From Epiperipatus broadwayi (Eukaryota; Onychophora; Udeonychophora; Euonychophora; Peripatidae), in contig JAQFVV010012423.1 of assembly GCA_028023455.1 (NCBI GenBank), positions 4,382,269 to 4,446,268 of the forward strand: a DNA stretch of 64,000 nucleotides, read 5' to 3'. Under the pieces are notes generated by a model. It saw nothing but the letters and a program-made list of their open reading frames with translations. It was not told the origin of the DNA and made no database searches. The position numbers and the translations under genes are program-made. Positions 1 to 15,502 of this stretch are shown piece after piece. How positions within the stretch are numbered: position 1 is the first letter of the stretch; each line of letters starts with the position of its first letter.

Positions 1-3000
1 AGTCACTTAATCTAGTTTTGAAAAATGGCAAAAGGCAAAGACAAAAAAATGTGTCTTTTTCAGATCAATAATATGCAAAGGCGTTTAATTTAAAATATGT
101 GAGATTGTATAAGCATTTAATTCAGTTAGTAATTTAGTATTCTACATTATTTGAAGGTTTTACATCATTATTATACTTTAAAACTTAATTATACAAATAC
201 TATTATATCAAAAATAAAATTAAATTTAATAACAGAGTTATAAGGTTGATTTTATTAGTATATAAATCTAAATTATTTTATGATAAAACAAATTGTTATA
301 TGTTTTAATTAAAGTATAAGGGACATTAAAATTATATAAATATAAAAATTGTTGGATTACTATTATTATCTCTCTTTTAAAAATATGCAATATTAAAATA
401 TTTAATGCTTTATTTATATAACAATTAAATTAAGATAGTAATATATATATATATACATTTATATAACAATTAAATTAAGATAGTAATATATATATATATA
501 CATTTAAGTAATAATAATAACAACAACAATATTAAACTGAATCCTGTAAGAACATTTATTTTGATTTTTATCCGCTTGTTTTTAAAAGAGCAGATACTTT
601 ATAATTACTTATGCCTTTTTAAACTATAAAAAGAGAAACAAATCATGCTGATTAATATAAGATAAAAAATTAAAGTTTTAAAATGTTAACTCCAGAGCAA
701 AGTTAAAAATAAATAAAAGTTTCTAACTACTAAACTGTGTGATTTTTAATATTTATCTACATTTATTTGGTGCACCATTTATTTTATCTTCTTACTAAAA
801 ATTGATAAACTATCTATTTACCAACAAACAATTGGATTATTGACTGAATTGACTACATACTCGTTACCTGAAATGAATACCGGTTACCTGAAAGTGAATA
901 GAAAGCAAATCTCAGCAAGTATGGTACATAAAAAAAAATCAAGTTGCATTTTGCCTACATTCAATAAATGGAGTTATTAATCATATTAATATTTTACTTT
1001 AATAAATAAGAATAAAAACTAACAATATTTTTTCAACATTTTTTATTGATTTAAATAATCAATAAACTAGTCATATATAGCGTGACATTGCTTTTGTAAA
1101 AATATATACATATAATTTCAGTTTAAATTGAGTTTGTGGCAAAATAAAAATATATTTTAGCATAATTATTAATAAAATTAATTCTAAGTATAAACGGAAT
1201 ATTAAAAAAATATTAAAAGTAATGAATTTGTCTAAATCAATTTTAAAAAACATGTATTTTTAGAGTAGCTAGAATAATGTTTTTGTTTGTTTGTTTAATA
1301 TGTACAATACAAATGTAAATCTTTCTAAAAATTCATAATTATTAAATTAAATAAATTTTATGTTTCTTATAAAAAACATTTTATATATCTGATATGTCAT
1401 CAAAGCTAGGGACTCCATATGATAAAATAAATAAAAAGCACTGGAGCCAACTTGTTTACATGGAGATTTATTGAAATATTTCACTATGTTTGTTTAAATC
1501 ATGAAGTTCACATATATTTTATTTTGTTATTTTAATTGAAAAAAATATAAAAACATCAGAATAATCAAAAATATGGTGACTTCAAGCAAATTTTAATAAG
1601 CAATTTATGTAAAACCATCAAAATATCACATGATCAGTATTAAATACACTTAGTAACATAAATGTTTAAGCATTTATCTTAGTGATCTGTTGTCTGGTAA
1701 GCAATTGATGTGTTTGGTCATTGTTATCTAATTTCACATGCTTGGCAAAATTACATCAAGAAAAATATTTGAATGAATAAAACCTTGATTTTCTAATGAA
1801 GATTATTAAGGTTTGTGGCTTTTTTGCACAATAATTGACAATTATTAAAATCAAAATAAAATATTATTAGATGTTTATTTTATATACATATGTTTTATCA
1901 TTAACAAAGCAAATTACAAAATTTCAAAAAACACATTTTCAAAGTAGTCAGTAGCATGTCATGACTGACTGTCTGAATGAATGCATAGCAATATTTTAAA
2001 AATAATAAAAAAATTGATATTTTACACCATAATTTAATAGATTTATTAAAAATTGATATATAGATATTCATTCACATTTAACACAAATACCACTTAAAAA
2101 GAATCATTGACTTTGACAAGGTCCTACTTTGTTTTATTTTATGATCTTCTTTTTTCAATATTTGCTAAGTTCAAATATAATATTTTAGAATACTATATAT
2201 TTTATTTGTAAATATAAATTACCAGCAAATCAAATCCAATTTATTATAGTCTGATATAGAATAACCATTTATTACTATAATAGAATGTTGAACACTTACA
2301 AATTCTTACAAGAGAGAACAATTTAACATCTCACAGTGCCAGAACATTAAAATAATGAAAATAACATTAAAACAAAAAAAAAATACTTTTAGAAATAGTT
2401 TAAACTTACCAGCAAACAATTCGTATTTACTTCATTTTATAAATATCTGATTTATTAATTAATATATATTTATTAATTGGCTACCTTTTCAAGTAAACCC
2501 AAAGTCAATGATTTCTTAAAAATTGTTATAGCACTTTACAAATAGGTAAAAATCTAAAATATAGATTTATTACTCCTTTTTTGTGCTTGTTCTATATAAA
2601 ATTACAATATAAACATTGATACACTGACCATTCAAATTTTATAATAAATAACTTTGGGCTATACAATATGTCTAATAGCAGTAATACATGATAAAAGTCA
2701 TTATACAGTGGGACATAATTAAAAGACTATAAAGATTCTAAAACTCTAAATACTAAAAATAAATACAGAACATAGACTTAACATTTTTAAAAATATGAGT
2801 CCTCTGTTGATAATGCTAAAATTTCTGCATGATATTATGTTTATACTTTGTTTTTACAGTTAACTTATTGGCATTAATTTGATCACACTTGACTGAATCT
2901 TTGTCTATAAGTAAATATCTAGCAACATATTATCATAAATAATTTCATGCCCATTTATAATAAACATTAGTCAGATTATCAGTATATTGAATTGTGTTAA

Positions 3001-3340
3001 AATGTCATAGACCTGCTTACAGAATGATAAATTTCTACAGTTTATTTTGTTTGATTTGAACCCAAAATGTGAATAGATATATGTATTAATGGAAAGTAAT
3101 GTAACAGTTTATACCAAAAATTTATAATTTATTATATCACTTGTTGCCCAGTTATACTAAACTATCTTTAAACACACAACTATTATCTTGTTATATAAAA
3201 AACTTATATGGCTTTAACAATTAGTATGAAAATATTACCATTCACATTTATTATTTAAATTTTAGTCATATCTCATGCACAATGCAAAAATTATTTCAGA
3301 TTGAATTTATTTGATATTAAGATTGTTAAAGTATATATAG
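1..3340. other. AT-rich non-coding DNA
   Basis: No reading frame, RNA gene or transposon protein could be recognised on either strand. The only long frame is a 60-codon one at 1071-1253, rich in Phe, Ile and Leu as expected by chance in AT-rich DNA. The stretch holds A/T homopolymers, short (TA)n runs and one short tandem duplication listed separately. Confidence 0.6.
429..508. repeat. 45-bp tandem duplication
   Basis: Two adjacent, nearly identical units, each a short (TA)n run followed by catttatataacaattaa-type sequence. The second unit stops after the first bases of the non-TA part. It looks like local slippage or unequal exchange and carries no coding sequence. Confidence 0.7.
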
Positions 3341-3344
3341 ATAT

Positions 3345-3640
3345 TTTTTCTATATTAAATGCTTTTATTTACCGTACTTTAAAAAGCAAAAAAATAATTA
3401 TTTATTTAACCACAATTGGGTTTTTAGATTTAACAAAAAATAAAAGCATGGGAAAGGTAGATCCAGAAATTAATTAAATCAATCTCTTATCATAAAAAAT
3501 AAAGAATAACTTAATTGATTTCTGGATCCCTCCTTCATGCTTCTATTTAATATTATAAACCCAAATTGTGGTTGAAGAAACAAATATTTTTTTTTTGAAA
3601 CATGGTAAATAAAAGCATTTAATAGAAAAAAAAATTATTT
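3345..3640. mobile_element. Foldback element, family A, copy 1
   Basis: A long imperfect inverted repeat centred near 3490. The left arm contains aaatgcttttatttacc, accacaattgggttt and agatccagaaattaatt; the right arm carries their reverse complements in mirror order (aattgatttctggatc, aacccaaattgtggtt, ggtaaataaaagcattt). There is no coding capacity, which fits a MITE-like or foldback element. The copy near 5.6 kb shares the inner arms and the right outer arm, so this is a family and not a chance palindrome. The ends are approximate and no clear target duplication was found. Confidence 0.65.
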
Positions 3641-3670
3641 AGTCATGTGATATCTGACTTTCTTTTATTA

Positions 3671-3673
<3 letters not shown>

Positions 3674-3723
<50 letters not shown>
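3674..3723. repeat. (TA)n microsatellite
   Basis: About 25 uninterrupted TA units directly next to the 146-bp palindrome. Confidence 0.9.
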
Positions 3724-3726
<3 letters not shown>

Positions 3727-3869
3727 GAATAACTATAACAACACGTGAAAATTTTTACAAACATATTTAAATAATAATTGAACTTCCCTCTAGCTGCTAG
3801 AGGGCAGTTCAATTATTATTTAAATACGTCGTTTGTAAAAATTTTCACGTGTTGTTATAGTTATTCATT
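3724..3869. mobile_element. Near-perfect 146-bp palindrome inside (TA)n
   Basis: Two arms of about 70 bp mirror each other almost exactly. The left arm starts aatgaataactataacaaca and the right arm ends with the reverse complement. The centre is the self-complementary region around ctctagctgctagag. A (TA)n run lies on the left and TA-rich sequence begins about 20 bp to the right. This fits a MITE that inserts at TA or a foldback element, with no coding capacity. The arms are far better conserved than any other foldback here, so it is either young or maintained by gene conversion. Confidence 0.7.
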
Positions 3870-4597
3870 ATTAAAATATTATTTATCATTACATATATAT
3901 ACATATATATATATAAAATAAATATATCAGTAATTAACTATAATAAACAGTTTTTTATCTGCAAAAGTACTTTTGGTTGACCATATGACCGGCTTCTCCA
4001 ACTATAATCATAACCAGATTTACCTTGCTCTAAATCCAGCAATTTTTATGCTATCATAGTGAATTTATGCTCATTTTAGTGCTTAAAAAGTACCATAAGG
4101 TGATGCCCTATCTAGAATTGTTTTACAAGTAAAAAATCAATAATATTTAAATTTGAAGCTAAACAATGGGAGACAGTGGACTTTTCAAAGCACTGATTGG
4201 TTGCTTCCTATTATGAACAAAAGGGAACACTTATCAACAATTTTGACAGCTCCAAGTTCTGTGCTTTGATTTTCAAAATGGAAATGAATGTTTTATATAT
4301 TTATTTACATATTATAAATTATTTTGATAAAATATGCTGAAAATATAATTATTTTAAAAGAATAGTTATGATTTTAGTAAAAATTCTTTACTTTTACATG
4401 AATGTAAATTGTGAATGAAATAAATGATGTATGCAGTATTTTCTAATAGGTTTTGAATATTCTTTTTAGGTTCTCCACTATAGAATATTTTTATAATTAA
4501 AAATAGAATTGTATTTTTGAAAAAAAAACTTTTGTTTCCTTTTACAACCTGACAAATTATTAATTTTCTTTTTAGAAACTAAACTAAATGAATTAAA

Positions 4598-4636
<39 letters not shown>

Positions 4637-5010
4637 AAAACGAAGACAGTAAATATGTATTTTATATATATATATTACTGTTGATTCTGTAATTGACCAA
4701 ATTAGAGCTTTAACTTAGTATACCAACTGGAATTTTTGATGGCACAAAGGTTAATTCTTTAACCATCCTCAATGGCTATTAAGGAATTAACCAAAAGTCC
4801 TTCTGTGGATTAAAAGACAGCATATAATAATTAACTATCATTACATTTATTATTTTTATTATTATTAAAATAGTTTTTAATTAACAGACACTTTATTTGT
4901 ATTATATATACTTTTATATAGATATATTATTAGATATTTCTGATGTCATTGAATATATACATTCCTGACATACCTATCAAATTTAGTATATATATGAAAA
5001 TAACCTTTTA
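3870..5010. other. AT-rich non-coding DNA with (TA)n and a small hairpin
   Basis: No coding or RNA gene was recognised. It holds a (TA)n run near 4600-4633 and a small hairpin at 4749-4791 whose 14-base arms (ggttaattctttaa and its near complement ttaaggaattaacc) enclose a 15-base loop. Confidence 0.6.
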
Positions 5011-5012
5011 AA

Positions 5013-5395
5013 TGAAAAGTGTTTGACATTTTTGCTTTTTGAATGGAATGATTATTTTGTTTAAAAAAATGCATACCAAAACTATATTGTATCAAATTTT
5101 ACTTAATATGTATGATTTTACTTTAAATTGATTGACACCTATAATTTGTATATGTCACTAAATATGTTTGCATTAAATTCATGTGCATAATCCTTAGGTA
5201 CATACATATTTAGTATGTATTCATAATTATATATGTATATAATAAAGCATTAATTAGCTTAAAATATGTAGATATTGTTTTGTTGAAAAGAGTTTGACAT
5301 TTTTTATTTGAATTTTTTTTAAAAAAGCTTACCAAACCTATATTGTAAACTAACTTTATTTTATTATGACATAAATAAAGCTTACATTAAAACCA
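5013..5395. repeat. Diverged direct repeat
   Basis: Two diverged copies of one sequence lie in the same orientation about 265 bp apart. Both contain gtttgacattttt, a T/A-rich tract, then taccaaa and ctatattgta in the same order (first copy from about 5017, second from about 5285). No protein is encoded. Confidence 0.5.
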
Positions 5396-5619
5396 AGACA
5401 ACCACTTGCATTACTCAACCTTTTTTAAGTATGGACTATACTGATGCATTGCCCATGGGTTCACAACCTTAACTCACTCTTCAACTTTTATTTTTTATAT
5501 TATTTTGTTGATTTTGCTGAGTAAAAACTGTACTGAATAATACTGCCACCTTAAGAATTTTTACAACTAATAAATGAATATTTAAATTGTTTTTTCAATC
5601 TTATATTATAATTTATAAA

Positions 5620-5825
5620 CTAGAAATAAAAGCATAAACAAGGTACCCAAAAATAAATTTAAGTCAATCTTTTTTATATAATAAATGATTGGTTTAATTA
5701 ATTTCTGGAACCTCTTTCTTATGCTTTTATTTTATTTTATGTTAAATCCAAAAACTCCAATTATCTTTTAAGAAAGATTTTTTAAAACATGGTAATTAAA
5801 AGCATTTAATATAAAAAATAAATTC
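5620..5825. mobile_element. Foldback element, family A, copy 2
   Basis: The inner arms aataaaagcataaacaaggt and its mirrored near-complement (ending ttatgcttttatt) enclose an AT loop. The right side continues into an aacatggtaattaaaagc block that matches the right outer arm of the 3.4-kb copy. The left outer arm is decayed. The shared order of blocks identifies it as the same non-coding foldback family. Confidence 0.6.
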
Positions 5826-8000
5826 TATTTATTTTATCAGACTTGAAATCAAATAAATGTAATCTGAAATAATGCTAAATGATTTTGACAGTTTTATTTT
5901 TAAAATTTTGATTTTCAAAGTGACAACATATGTTTTAAAACATTTTTAAATATTTATTATATTTTTTCACAAAATATTTGTAAAATATTAATCACCTACT
6001 TAATATATTATAATCCCATATTGTTTTCCAGGTATTTTTAAGAAGAAAATTTAAATCAATTCTACTAAATTTAAATCTATTAAACATCAATTTGAAAATT
6101 TTATTCTAACTTTAACTATTAAAGCAATTACAATAGTTTACAAATAAACATACAAACTAATGAACAGCTATTGTAACAATTAATTAAATAAAAGCATTTA
6201 AAAACAGATAAAAATGATTTGTAAGTTCTTTTACTATTGTTGTTGTTAAATCTACATTAATGTTGTAAAAAATCTCAATATCTGAATTTTGTTTTTATTT
6301 ATTGTGATGGTCAGTATATTTTTATATATTAACAATATCAACAAATATTAATTGAAATTTTAATTAAAATGCTTAATATCTTTCAAATTTTAAACATTTT
6401 TTGCAATAGTAATCTTGCATTTATGAAAAAAAATTCTCTACTTATGGCAAGATTGATTTTTTTAAAAAAAAATAATAACATTTTAAAGTAAAGGTAATCC
6501 ATGGATTAAAGCTTGTAGAAAAACTGTATAATATTGCTATCTTCCTTTTTTGATTCATAGTAACTTGTTGGATACTCATCTGACTAGCCTCAATTAATTA
6601 GTATCTTTTCTTCATAACTTCCAAGATTTTAACCTATTCTAAGGGATACAAAATGTTATCTGATGGCCACCATCATAAATTTTTATTGTAATTAATATCA
6701 TTGATAATTTTTAACATTTATTTATTTCAAAATGATCACACTGCAATATTTCATTAGAGAATGTAATAAAGAATTTTGATAATAAATATTTTATATTATT
6801 ATAATTATGGCTATCTTTTTATACACTTTTAATTTTTATTCCTGCATTATATGTTTTCAAAGACTATTCAACATCATACATATATGCAAACAAATATTTT
6901 GTTTCAATATCTAATGTGGAAAAATGTTAATAAAATTAAAATACTTTGCACCAATATTTAGATTATGTATATATAATTATTGATTTAACTAAAAACAATT
7001 ACTTTTATTTGATAAAAAATATTAGTAATAAAATTTGAAAAAATTAAAGCAATTATTAAATTTATATTATCAAATTACTTATGAGTATATATAAAATTAG
7101 AATATAATTTTTAAAATAATCAATTTATATATATTTTTTTTAAAAAATGTATTTTAAATATTTTTTTATTTTATTTTAATAAAACTACCTTATTGTTTTG
7201 CAAATATTATGAGAATCACACATTGTTTGGGTGCTATAACAGGAGTCATAAATCAAAAAATGTTGAAAATGAAACTAAATTGACAATAAGACAATGTTTC
7301 AAACTCTGAATTAAAATACTTAAAAATATTTTTATTTAATTTTTAGTAGAAAATTATTTAAATATCAAAAAACATTTAAGGACTTTTTTAATAATAGGTT
7401 TCTCTTTTTATCATTAAAATCATTTCATTTTTTTAAAAAGATATATTTTTATTTACCCTTAACATCTTTCCGAATAATTATTTAATAAATCAAGTATATA
7501 TTAATAGGAATGTAAACAAATGAATTAATTGAAAACAAATGAACTGTGAAAACTATTAAAATAAAGAATTTTTCCATAGTTTGAATATGCTGAAAGTGAT
7601 AAATAATGAAATGATGAATATATATTGTTGTTGAAAAATAAAATACTGGTGCATTGATAAACCATTTATTTACTTATTAAAAATATTGATAAAAGAGACA
7701 GGTTTAAGCCTCTTTTTCTATATTACCTGATCCAGTATAAAGATGAATATATAAAAGTCCTAAAGAAAATGAATGGTCGAATTCAGATCAATGCATTAAA
7801 AGTTTGCATGTAAAAATAACTTTGAAAGCATACTTCCAATAATTGTTGTAACTCAAAAAAAGTTATATCTAGAACAATAAATTATAGAAAGTTATAAGGC
7901 TATCTGTTACAACACAAATCCAAAAATAATTTTATACATTAAGATTTTTTTTATATATATTTTAATATTTGATTCAATATAAGTATAATTTATATACTTG
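5826..8000. other. AT-rich non-coding DNA
   Basis: No coding region, RNA gene or repeat could be assigned. It consists of long A/T homopolymers and scattered short (TA)n. Confidence 0.6.
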
Positions 8001-8340
8001 GGAGTTTGAGTGTAACCATAAGGAGTTTTACCACTGAATTTCATGCTCTCTTCAGATATCTGCTCTATTTCTTACAGCCAATACCCATGACCACACACAT
8101 ATGAAAAAGATAAATGACCTCCAATATAAGTATTTTATGCTCTAATAAGTTGCTTCAGTTTATCATCTTTCTCACATATCTATAATCAGTGCTCATTTTA
8201 TATTATGATAGCAAATCTTCAAATCTTAATGGACAGGCTTCAATTCACTTCACCCTCCAAATTTTCAGCCATTTATACCATTGAAAATCTGATGTTGAAA
8301 CGCCAAAATCTTAGTCTTCAAGTTCCTTATGAGGATTATA
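8001..8340 (+). repeat. Dispersed repeat R1, copy 1
   Basis: A diverged member of a roughly 330-bp family found at least six times in the window. Landmarks in order are: the ccatgaccacacacat block, aagataaatgacctccaata, tttatgct, a cagtgctcattttatatta block, cttcaattcact, and accattgaaaatctgatg. There is no reading frame. Strand here follows the order of these landmarks and is not a proven transcription direction. Confidence 0.7.
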
Positions 8341-9031
8341 TTTTAATTTATTTCATTTTACTGTTTCAATTTTTATTTTTATAATTGTACTATTTCTCTG
8401 TGTTGTATTTTTATTAAATATTTTTTTTATTTATTACATAATTTTTCTCTTTATTACATCCATTGTTTTATTTAGTAGATGATCATAAATAAGTAGATTA
8501 AAAAAGTTAATAAGTAATCCACATCATAATAAAACTCTCACCACCACATTTTTCTATAGAAATAATAGAAAGACAATATTTATCAGATTTTATAATTCAT
8601 AAGTGATGAGAGTTTGAGCATTTTCCCATTATTGTGTTATTCTATAATTGAATATATTTAGTTATCATTATGTGGAATACTAAGGTACGTTATCTATGAA
8701 TAAAATATCTAAGCATTTATAGGTAAAATCTTTTGACTTGTATATGAATCATATTTTAGTGGATATATATGATATATCTGCACTATAAGGCATTTTTACA
8801 AATAATATACTTTCTAATAATTTAAAAAAAAGTAATTTTTAAAATTTCCTCAAAACTGTTTGGTCTAAGATGGAAAACTCGGCTCTAAATAATACTAGCT
8901 AGATTATGTATTTATCCATAAGTAAAAGGGTGGATATATGTTCATGGCCAATGATTCTCTTGAACAACAGTTTTAGTGTTTTATTAAAGATAATGATGAA
9001 AAAGATTTACCATTACATAATTTAAATACAA

Positions 9032-9065
<34 letters not shown>

Positions 9066-9085
9066 GTATTTAATGGTATATAAAG

Positions 9086-9130
<45 letters not shown>
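8341..9130. other. AT-rich spacer with two (TA)n tracts
   Basis: No gene was recognised. It includes two (TA)n runs (about 9030-9063 and 9091-9128) that separate the two R1 copies. A weak inverted repeat (aaaactctcaccac near 8533 and gtgatgagagtttg near 8604) is also visible. Confidence 0.6.
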
Positions 9131-9480
9131 AACTTTATAAGTGATTAAAAGAGATTTCAATGAAGACTTTCAAGCTCCATTCAGCTATCCATTCCATTTT
9201 GTATAACCAATATACATGACCTCATACATGTAAAAAGATAAATGATCTCCAATATACATATTTTGTGCTAAACCAACACTCATCAATTGGTCCAGATCAT
9301 CATCTCTTAGAAATATATAATTAGTGCTCAGTTTATATTAATATAGCAAGATTTTCAACCTTTAATAGACATGTTTCAATCTTTTTTACTCTCCATTTTT
9401 TCAGCTTCATATAATGGAATGTTCAAAGCCTTTATTGATGCCAAATTGTTAACATGCCCATTTTAACTTTAAGTCACTCT
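9131..9480 (+). repeat. Dispersed repeat R1, copy 2
   Basis: It has the same landmarks as copy 1 in the same order: a gaagactttcaagctccatt start, then the tacatgacctcatacatg, aagataaatgatctccaata, tttgtgct, agtgctcagtttatatta and tcagcttcatataatgga blocks. It lies immediately right of a (TA)n tract. Confidence 0.7.
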
Positions 9481-9584
9481 GTCCTCTCATATATAAAACC
9501 ATAATATATCCATTTAAATATACATAAGAGAGATGGGCAACTTTCAGTCTGAATCTGTAATATTTTAAATACAAGTATATTATA

Positions 9585-9690
9585 TATACTTGAACATTAG
9601 ATGCAATTAGAAATGATTTGAAACACAAGCTTCTATGTTCCCTTCAGCTATCCATTCTATATTGAAACAGTATATTTTGGCACACATTCC
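9585..9690 (+). repeat. Dispersed repeat R1, truncated copy 3
   Basis: Only the first part of R1 is present: acacaagcttctatgttccc, ttcagctatccattctat. It is followed by unrelated sequence and a very long (TA)n run. Confidence 0.5.
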
Positions 9691-9779
9691 ATTTTAACTA
9701 TTCTGTCCTATAATAGTAATTATTCTAGATTTAAACCCTGCCAAGTACACTTATATCTAGCTATAACTGCATATAGTTG

Positions 9780-12610
<2,831 letters not shown>

Positions 12611-12614
12611 CATT

Positions 12615-12776
12615 ACAATATTATACAATCAATATAAGAGTTTGAGGATAGAGAAGATAGAAAGAAGCATGTCCATTAAAGTTTGATGATTTGCCATCTT
12701 AATATAAACTAAGTACTTGTTGTATATATGAGTGGTGGACGATGATGTAGACCAACTGATGAGGTTTAGTTCGGCA

Positions 12777-12849
<73 letters not shown>

Positions 12850-12965
12850 TCATTTATGTTTTTCACATGTATGTGGTAGATGGCCATGTGTTTTGATTAT
12901 ATAAGATGGAATGAGTAGCTGAAGGAAACTTGAAGGTATGCGATTAAATTCTGTCTAAATATTAC
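12615..12965 (-). repeat. Dispersed repeat R1, copy 4 (inverted)
   Basis: The R1 landmarks appear as reverse complement and in reverse order: taatataaactaagtact, a gatgatgtagaccaactgat block, ggcatgat, a (TA)n insertion or expansion at 12779-12843, gagagatcatttatg, then gtagatggccatgtg and gatggaatgagtagctgaag. The internal (TA)n sits where other copies have the tatattggtgat block. Confidence 0.7.
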
Positions 12966-15086
12966 ATAATTATAAACTTAATTTCAAAACTTTTATAGAA
13001 ATGAATTTAAATACTATATCACCAGCATTTAGAATATTTCATAAGTCATTCTCCATAGCTATCATTGATCAATTTACCAACCAATCTTGTGTCATTGATG
13101 AATGTAAATATTTTTTTATGATTTTTAATTTTGAAAATTATCTCTCTCCCCTATACTTGTAGAAAGAATTAATGATATTCCTAATGATATGCTCAAATTT
13201 GGGAATGAAATCATCAATCATTTTCATGACTGTAATTTGAACACCCTATGGATTTTTAAATTGAGATAATTCATTTGAAAATGAGTTTTTAAACAATCGT
13301 AGTTATTCAAACAATTCTTCTCCATTTATGTCTTTATTATTCTTTTAAATTTTTAATAAGTTTCACTGTTTATTTATAGTTGGCAAAAGCAATTCATTAC
13401 ATAAATATTCATCATACATTTTTTAATGCACTTACATTAACATTAATTAACAATATCTCTCAAAAACAAATTACACACGTACTAAGTCATCAATGTTGAA
13501 ATAATTATATATATAATTAAAATTTTATTAGGTGTAGAACCTAATTTTTTAATCCAACTTTTCTCTTCTAAAAACATTAAAAACAAATAACTTTTATAAT
13601 CTAAAGTTCACTTAAAGTCTTTCAATTATTTTTATTCCAGTAAAATCTTTTAAAATTATTTTTTACAAAAAAAAAAAAAAAAAAAGATTAAAAACCTTAG
13701 GTACTTTAATTACAAATCACAGAGAGGTGAAAAGAGTAATTTCTGTTAGAACAATAAGTGATGACAAATTTTATCTTTTGAATCATCCATTAACATGGTA
13801 AACTTTAAGTAATTTACAATACATTGTTTGTCTTTATTTTTAAAAATGCAAGATAATTAGTGATTTTCTAAGAAATAAAATTCATTAGTTCTAGTCAATT
13901 CTTACTTAATTGTTTATAAATTAATTCAATTAATTTTAAAACTGTATTTCAGATTTAAAGTAACATTACCTAAATATGTTTAAATGATACTGTTTTATAT
14001 TTAAATATATCAGATAAACAAACATTCATACACACATTGACACATTTAATTATTACATTAAAATTTTGTTACTATTTAGATTTACCATTATGTGTACACT
14101 AATATAAATATTGCTTTAACTGATTCTATTTTAACTAATTTATTCATATATATAAAATATTATAAATTTTATTAGTATATTGTTCTTTTTATTTTTTTAG
14201 ATGTGTGTGCTTTTAAAACTAAACCAAAACTGTCACAAGAATTTCATTCACTATAAAAATATGGGTAGACATCTTGGAATTTTTTTAAAAATTTTATTTG
14301 ATATGGCAAATTTAAATTTTTTTATAATAAATCAATAACAATTTTTGAAGTTATGTTTATTATTATTATTTTTCAAATATCAAATAACCATCACAATAAA
14401 TATATAAATGATATGGATATTAATAGTAAAACAGACTTCCATTTTTGTATCACATAGCAATGTGATTTGAAATATACATCATGTAAACCCAGTGTAAAAA
14501 TATATAATTGAGAATATCATTAGAAAAAAACAAACCATAAAAAATTTTGTGACAAGTCATATTTCAAGAAGTGATTATTTATTTTAATATGTTTATATTT
14601 CCTTATTTTGTAGAAATAATAAATCAAAAAGCAATAATTAATATTTGTAACAGAACAAAAATAAAAGTATTCTTTATTCTGCATCATTTCCTTGCCCCTC
14701 TTGCATCAGCATTCTCATGCCTTGTTTGCCTTGCTTACTATCTTTCTCTGGTTCTCCATGTGTTTGAACTCTGGGATTCAAACTTGAAATAATATTTAAG
14801 TTTCATGGGATTTTAATTCCAGGCCATAAGCTCAGAAAGTGATTGCACTAACTATGATATTCACCTTAGTCAACTTTGATTCATTTTTATTGGCTGTCAT
14901 CCATGAAAGCACATAATAACTAAATAATTTCTTCTTTTTTATATTCATTTTTATTAAGCACATAAACTTATATTTATTTATTTTTCCATACTGCAGGTAA
15001 CTGTTAAAAGAAATTATCAAATTGTATTTATTCGAAGAGATTAATCATCACCAAAAAACTAAAAATATAGAAGAACGGATAGATGA
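12966..15086. other. AT-rich non-coding DNA
   Basis: No coding or RNA gene was recognised. It includes an A20-type homopolymer near 13670-13685. A 73-codon frame at 14571-14792 has no recognisable motif. Confidence 0.6.
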
Positions 15087-15492
15087 TAAATTAGGCAAAA
15101 CTCTCTCCACACAATAGTGCCACTCAAAGCAAGCCAGGGTAGTCAATGGATGCCAGAAGGTTTGTGCATAAAATCCCTATCTAGTGCCTACTTATCCAAT
15201 ATTCCCAAACTAGTTTCTGGCTTGTGGCCTTAGTCAGTGAGGAGCCTTGGAACCTAAGATCTAGGTGCAGTGCTCTCAGATCCAAGGCTCCTCACTTATG
15301 AAGGCCACAAACCAGAAACTAGTTTGGGAATTTGGATGAGTAGGCACTAGATAGGGATTTTATGCACAAACTTCTGGCATCCATTGATTACTCTGTCTTA
15401 CTTTGAGTGGCACTACTTTATGGAGAGAGTTTTGCCTAATTTAACAGCTTTTATGAGCAATCATGGGAGATAGTGATCATGTGATGTTTAAT
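15087..15492 (+). mobile_element. Foldback retroposon family F, copy 1 (longest)
   Basis: A 406-bp element. Two arms of about 170 bp (15088-15262 and 15268-15442) form a long hairpin with outer ends aaattaggcaaaactctctc and its complement, and a centre near gatctaggtgcag. After the hairpin comes an unpaired tail of about 50 bases that ends gtgatcatgtgatgttta. The element is flanked by a 10-bp direct repeat ggatagatga (15077-15086 and 15493-15502), a target-site duplication. It has no coding capacity. Two related copies at 37.3 and 39.6 kb share the outer arms and the tail. Duplications of variable length are unlike classical DNA transposons and suggest LINE-mediated retroposition. Confidence 0.75.
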
Positions 15493-15502
15493 GGATAGAT
15501 GA

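Noticed and set aside
3345-3640. CRISPR-like or terminator-like inverted repeats
   Set aside because: There are no regularly spaced repeats or spacers, and the context is eukaryotic transposon DNA.
12629-12853. Reading frame rich in YIYIYI, and a similar one at 61636-61830
   Set aside because: These are (TA)n microsatellites read as Tyr-Ile repeats, not genes.
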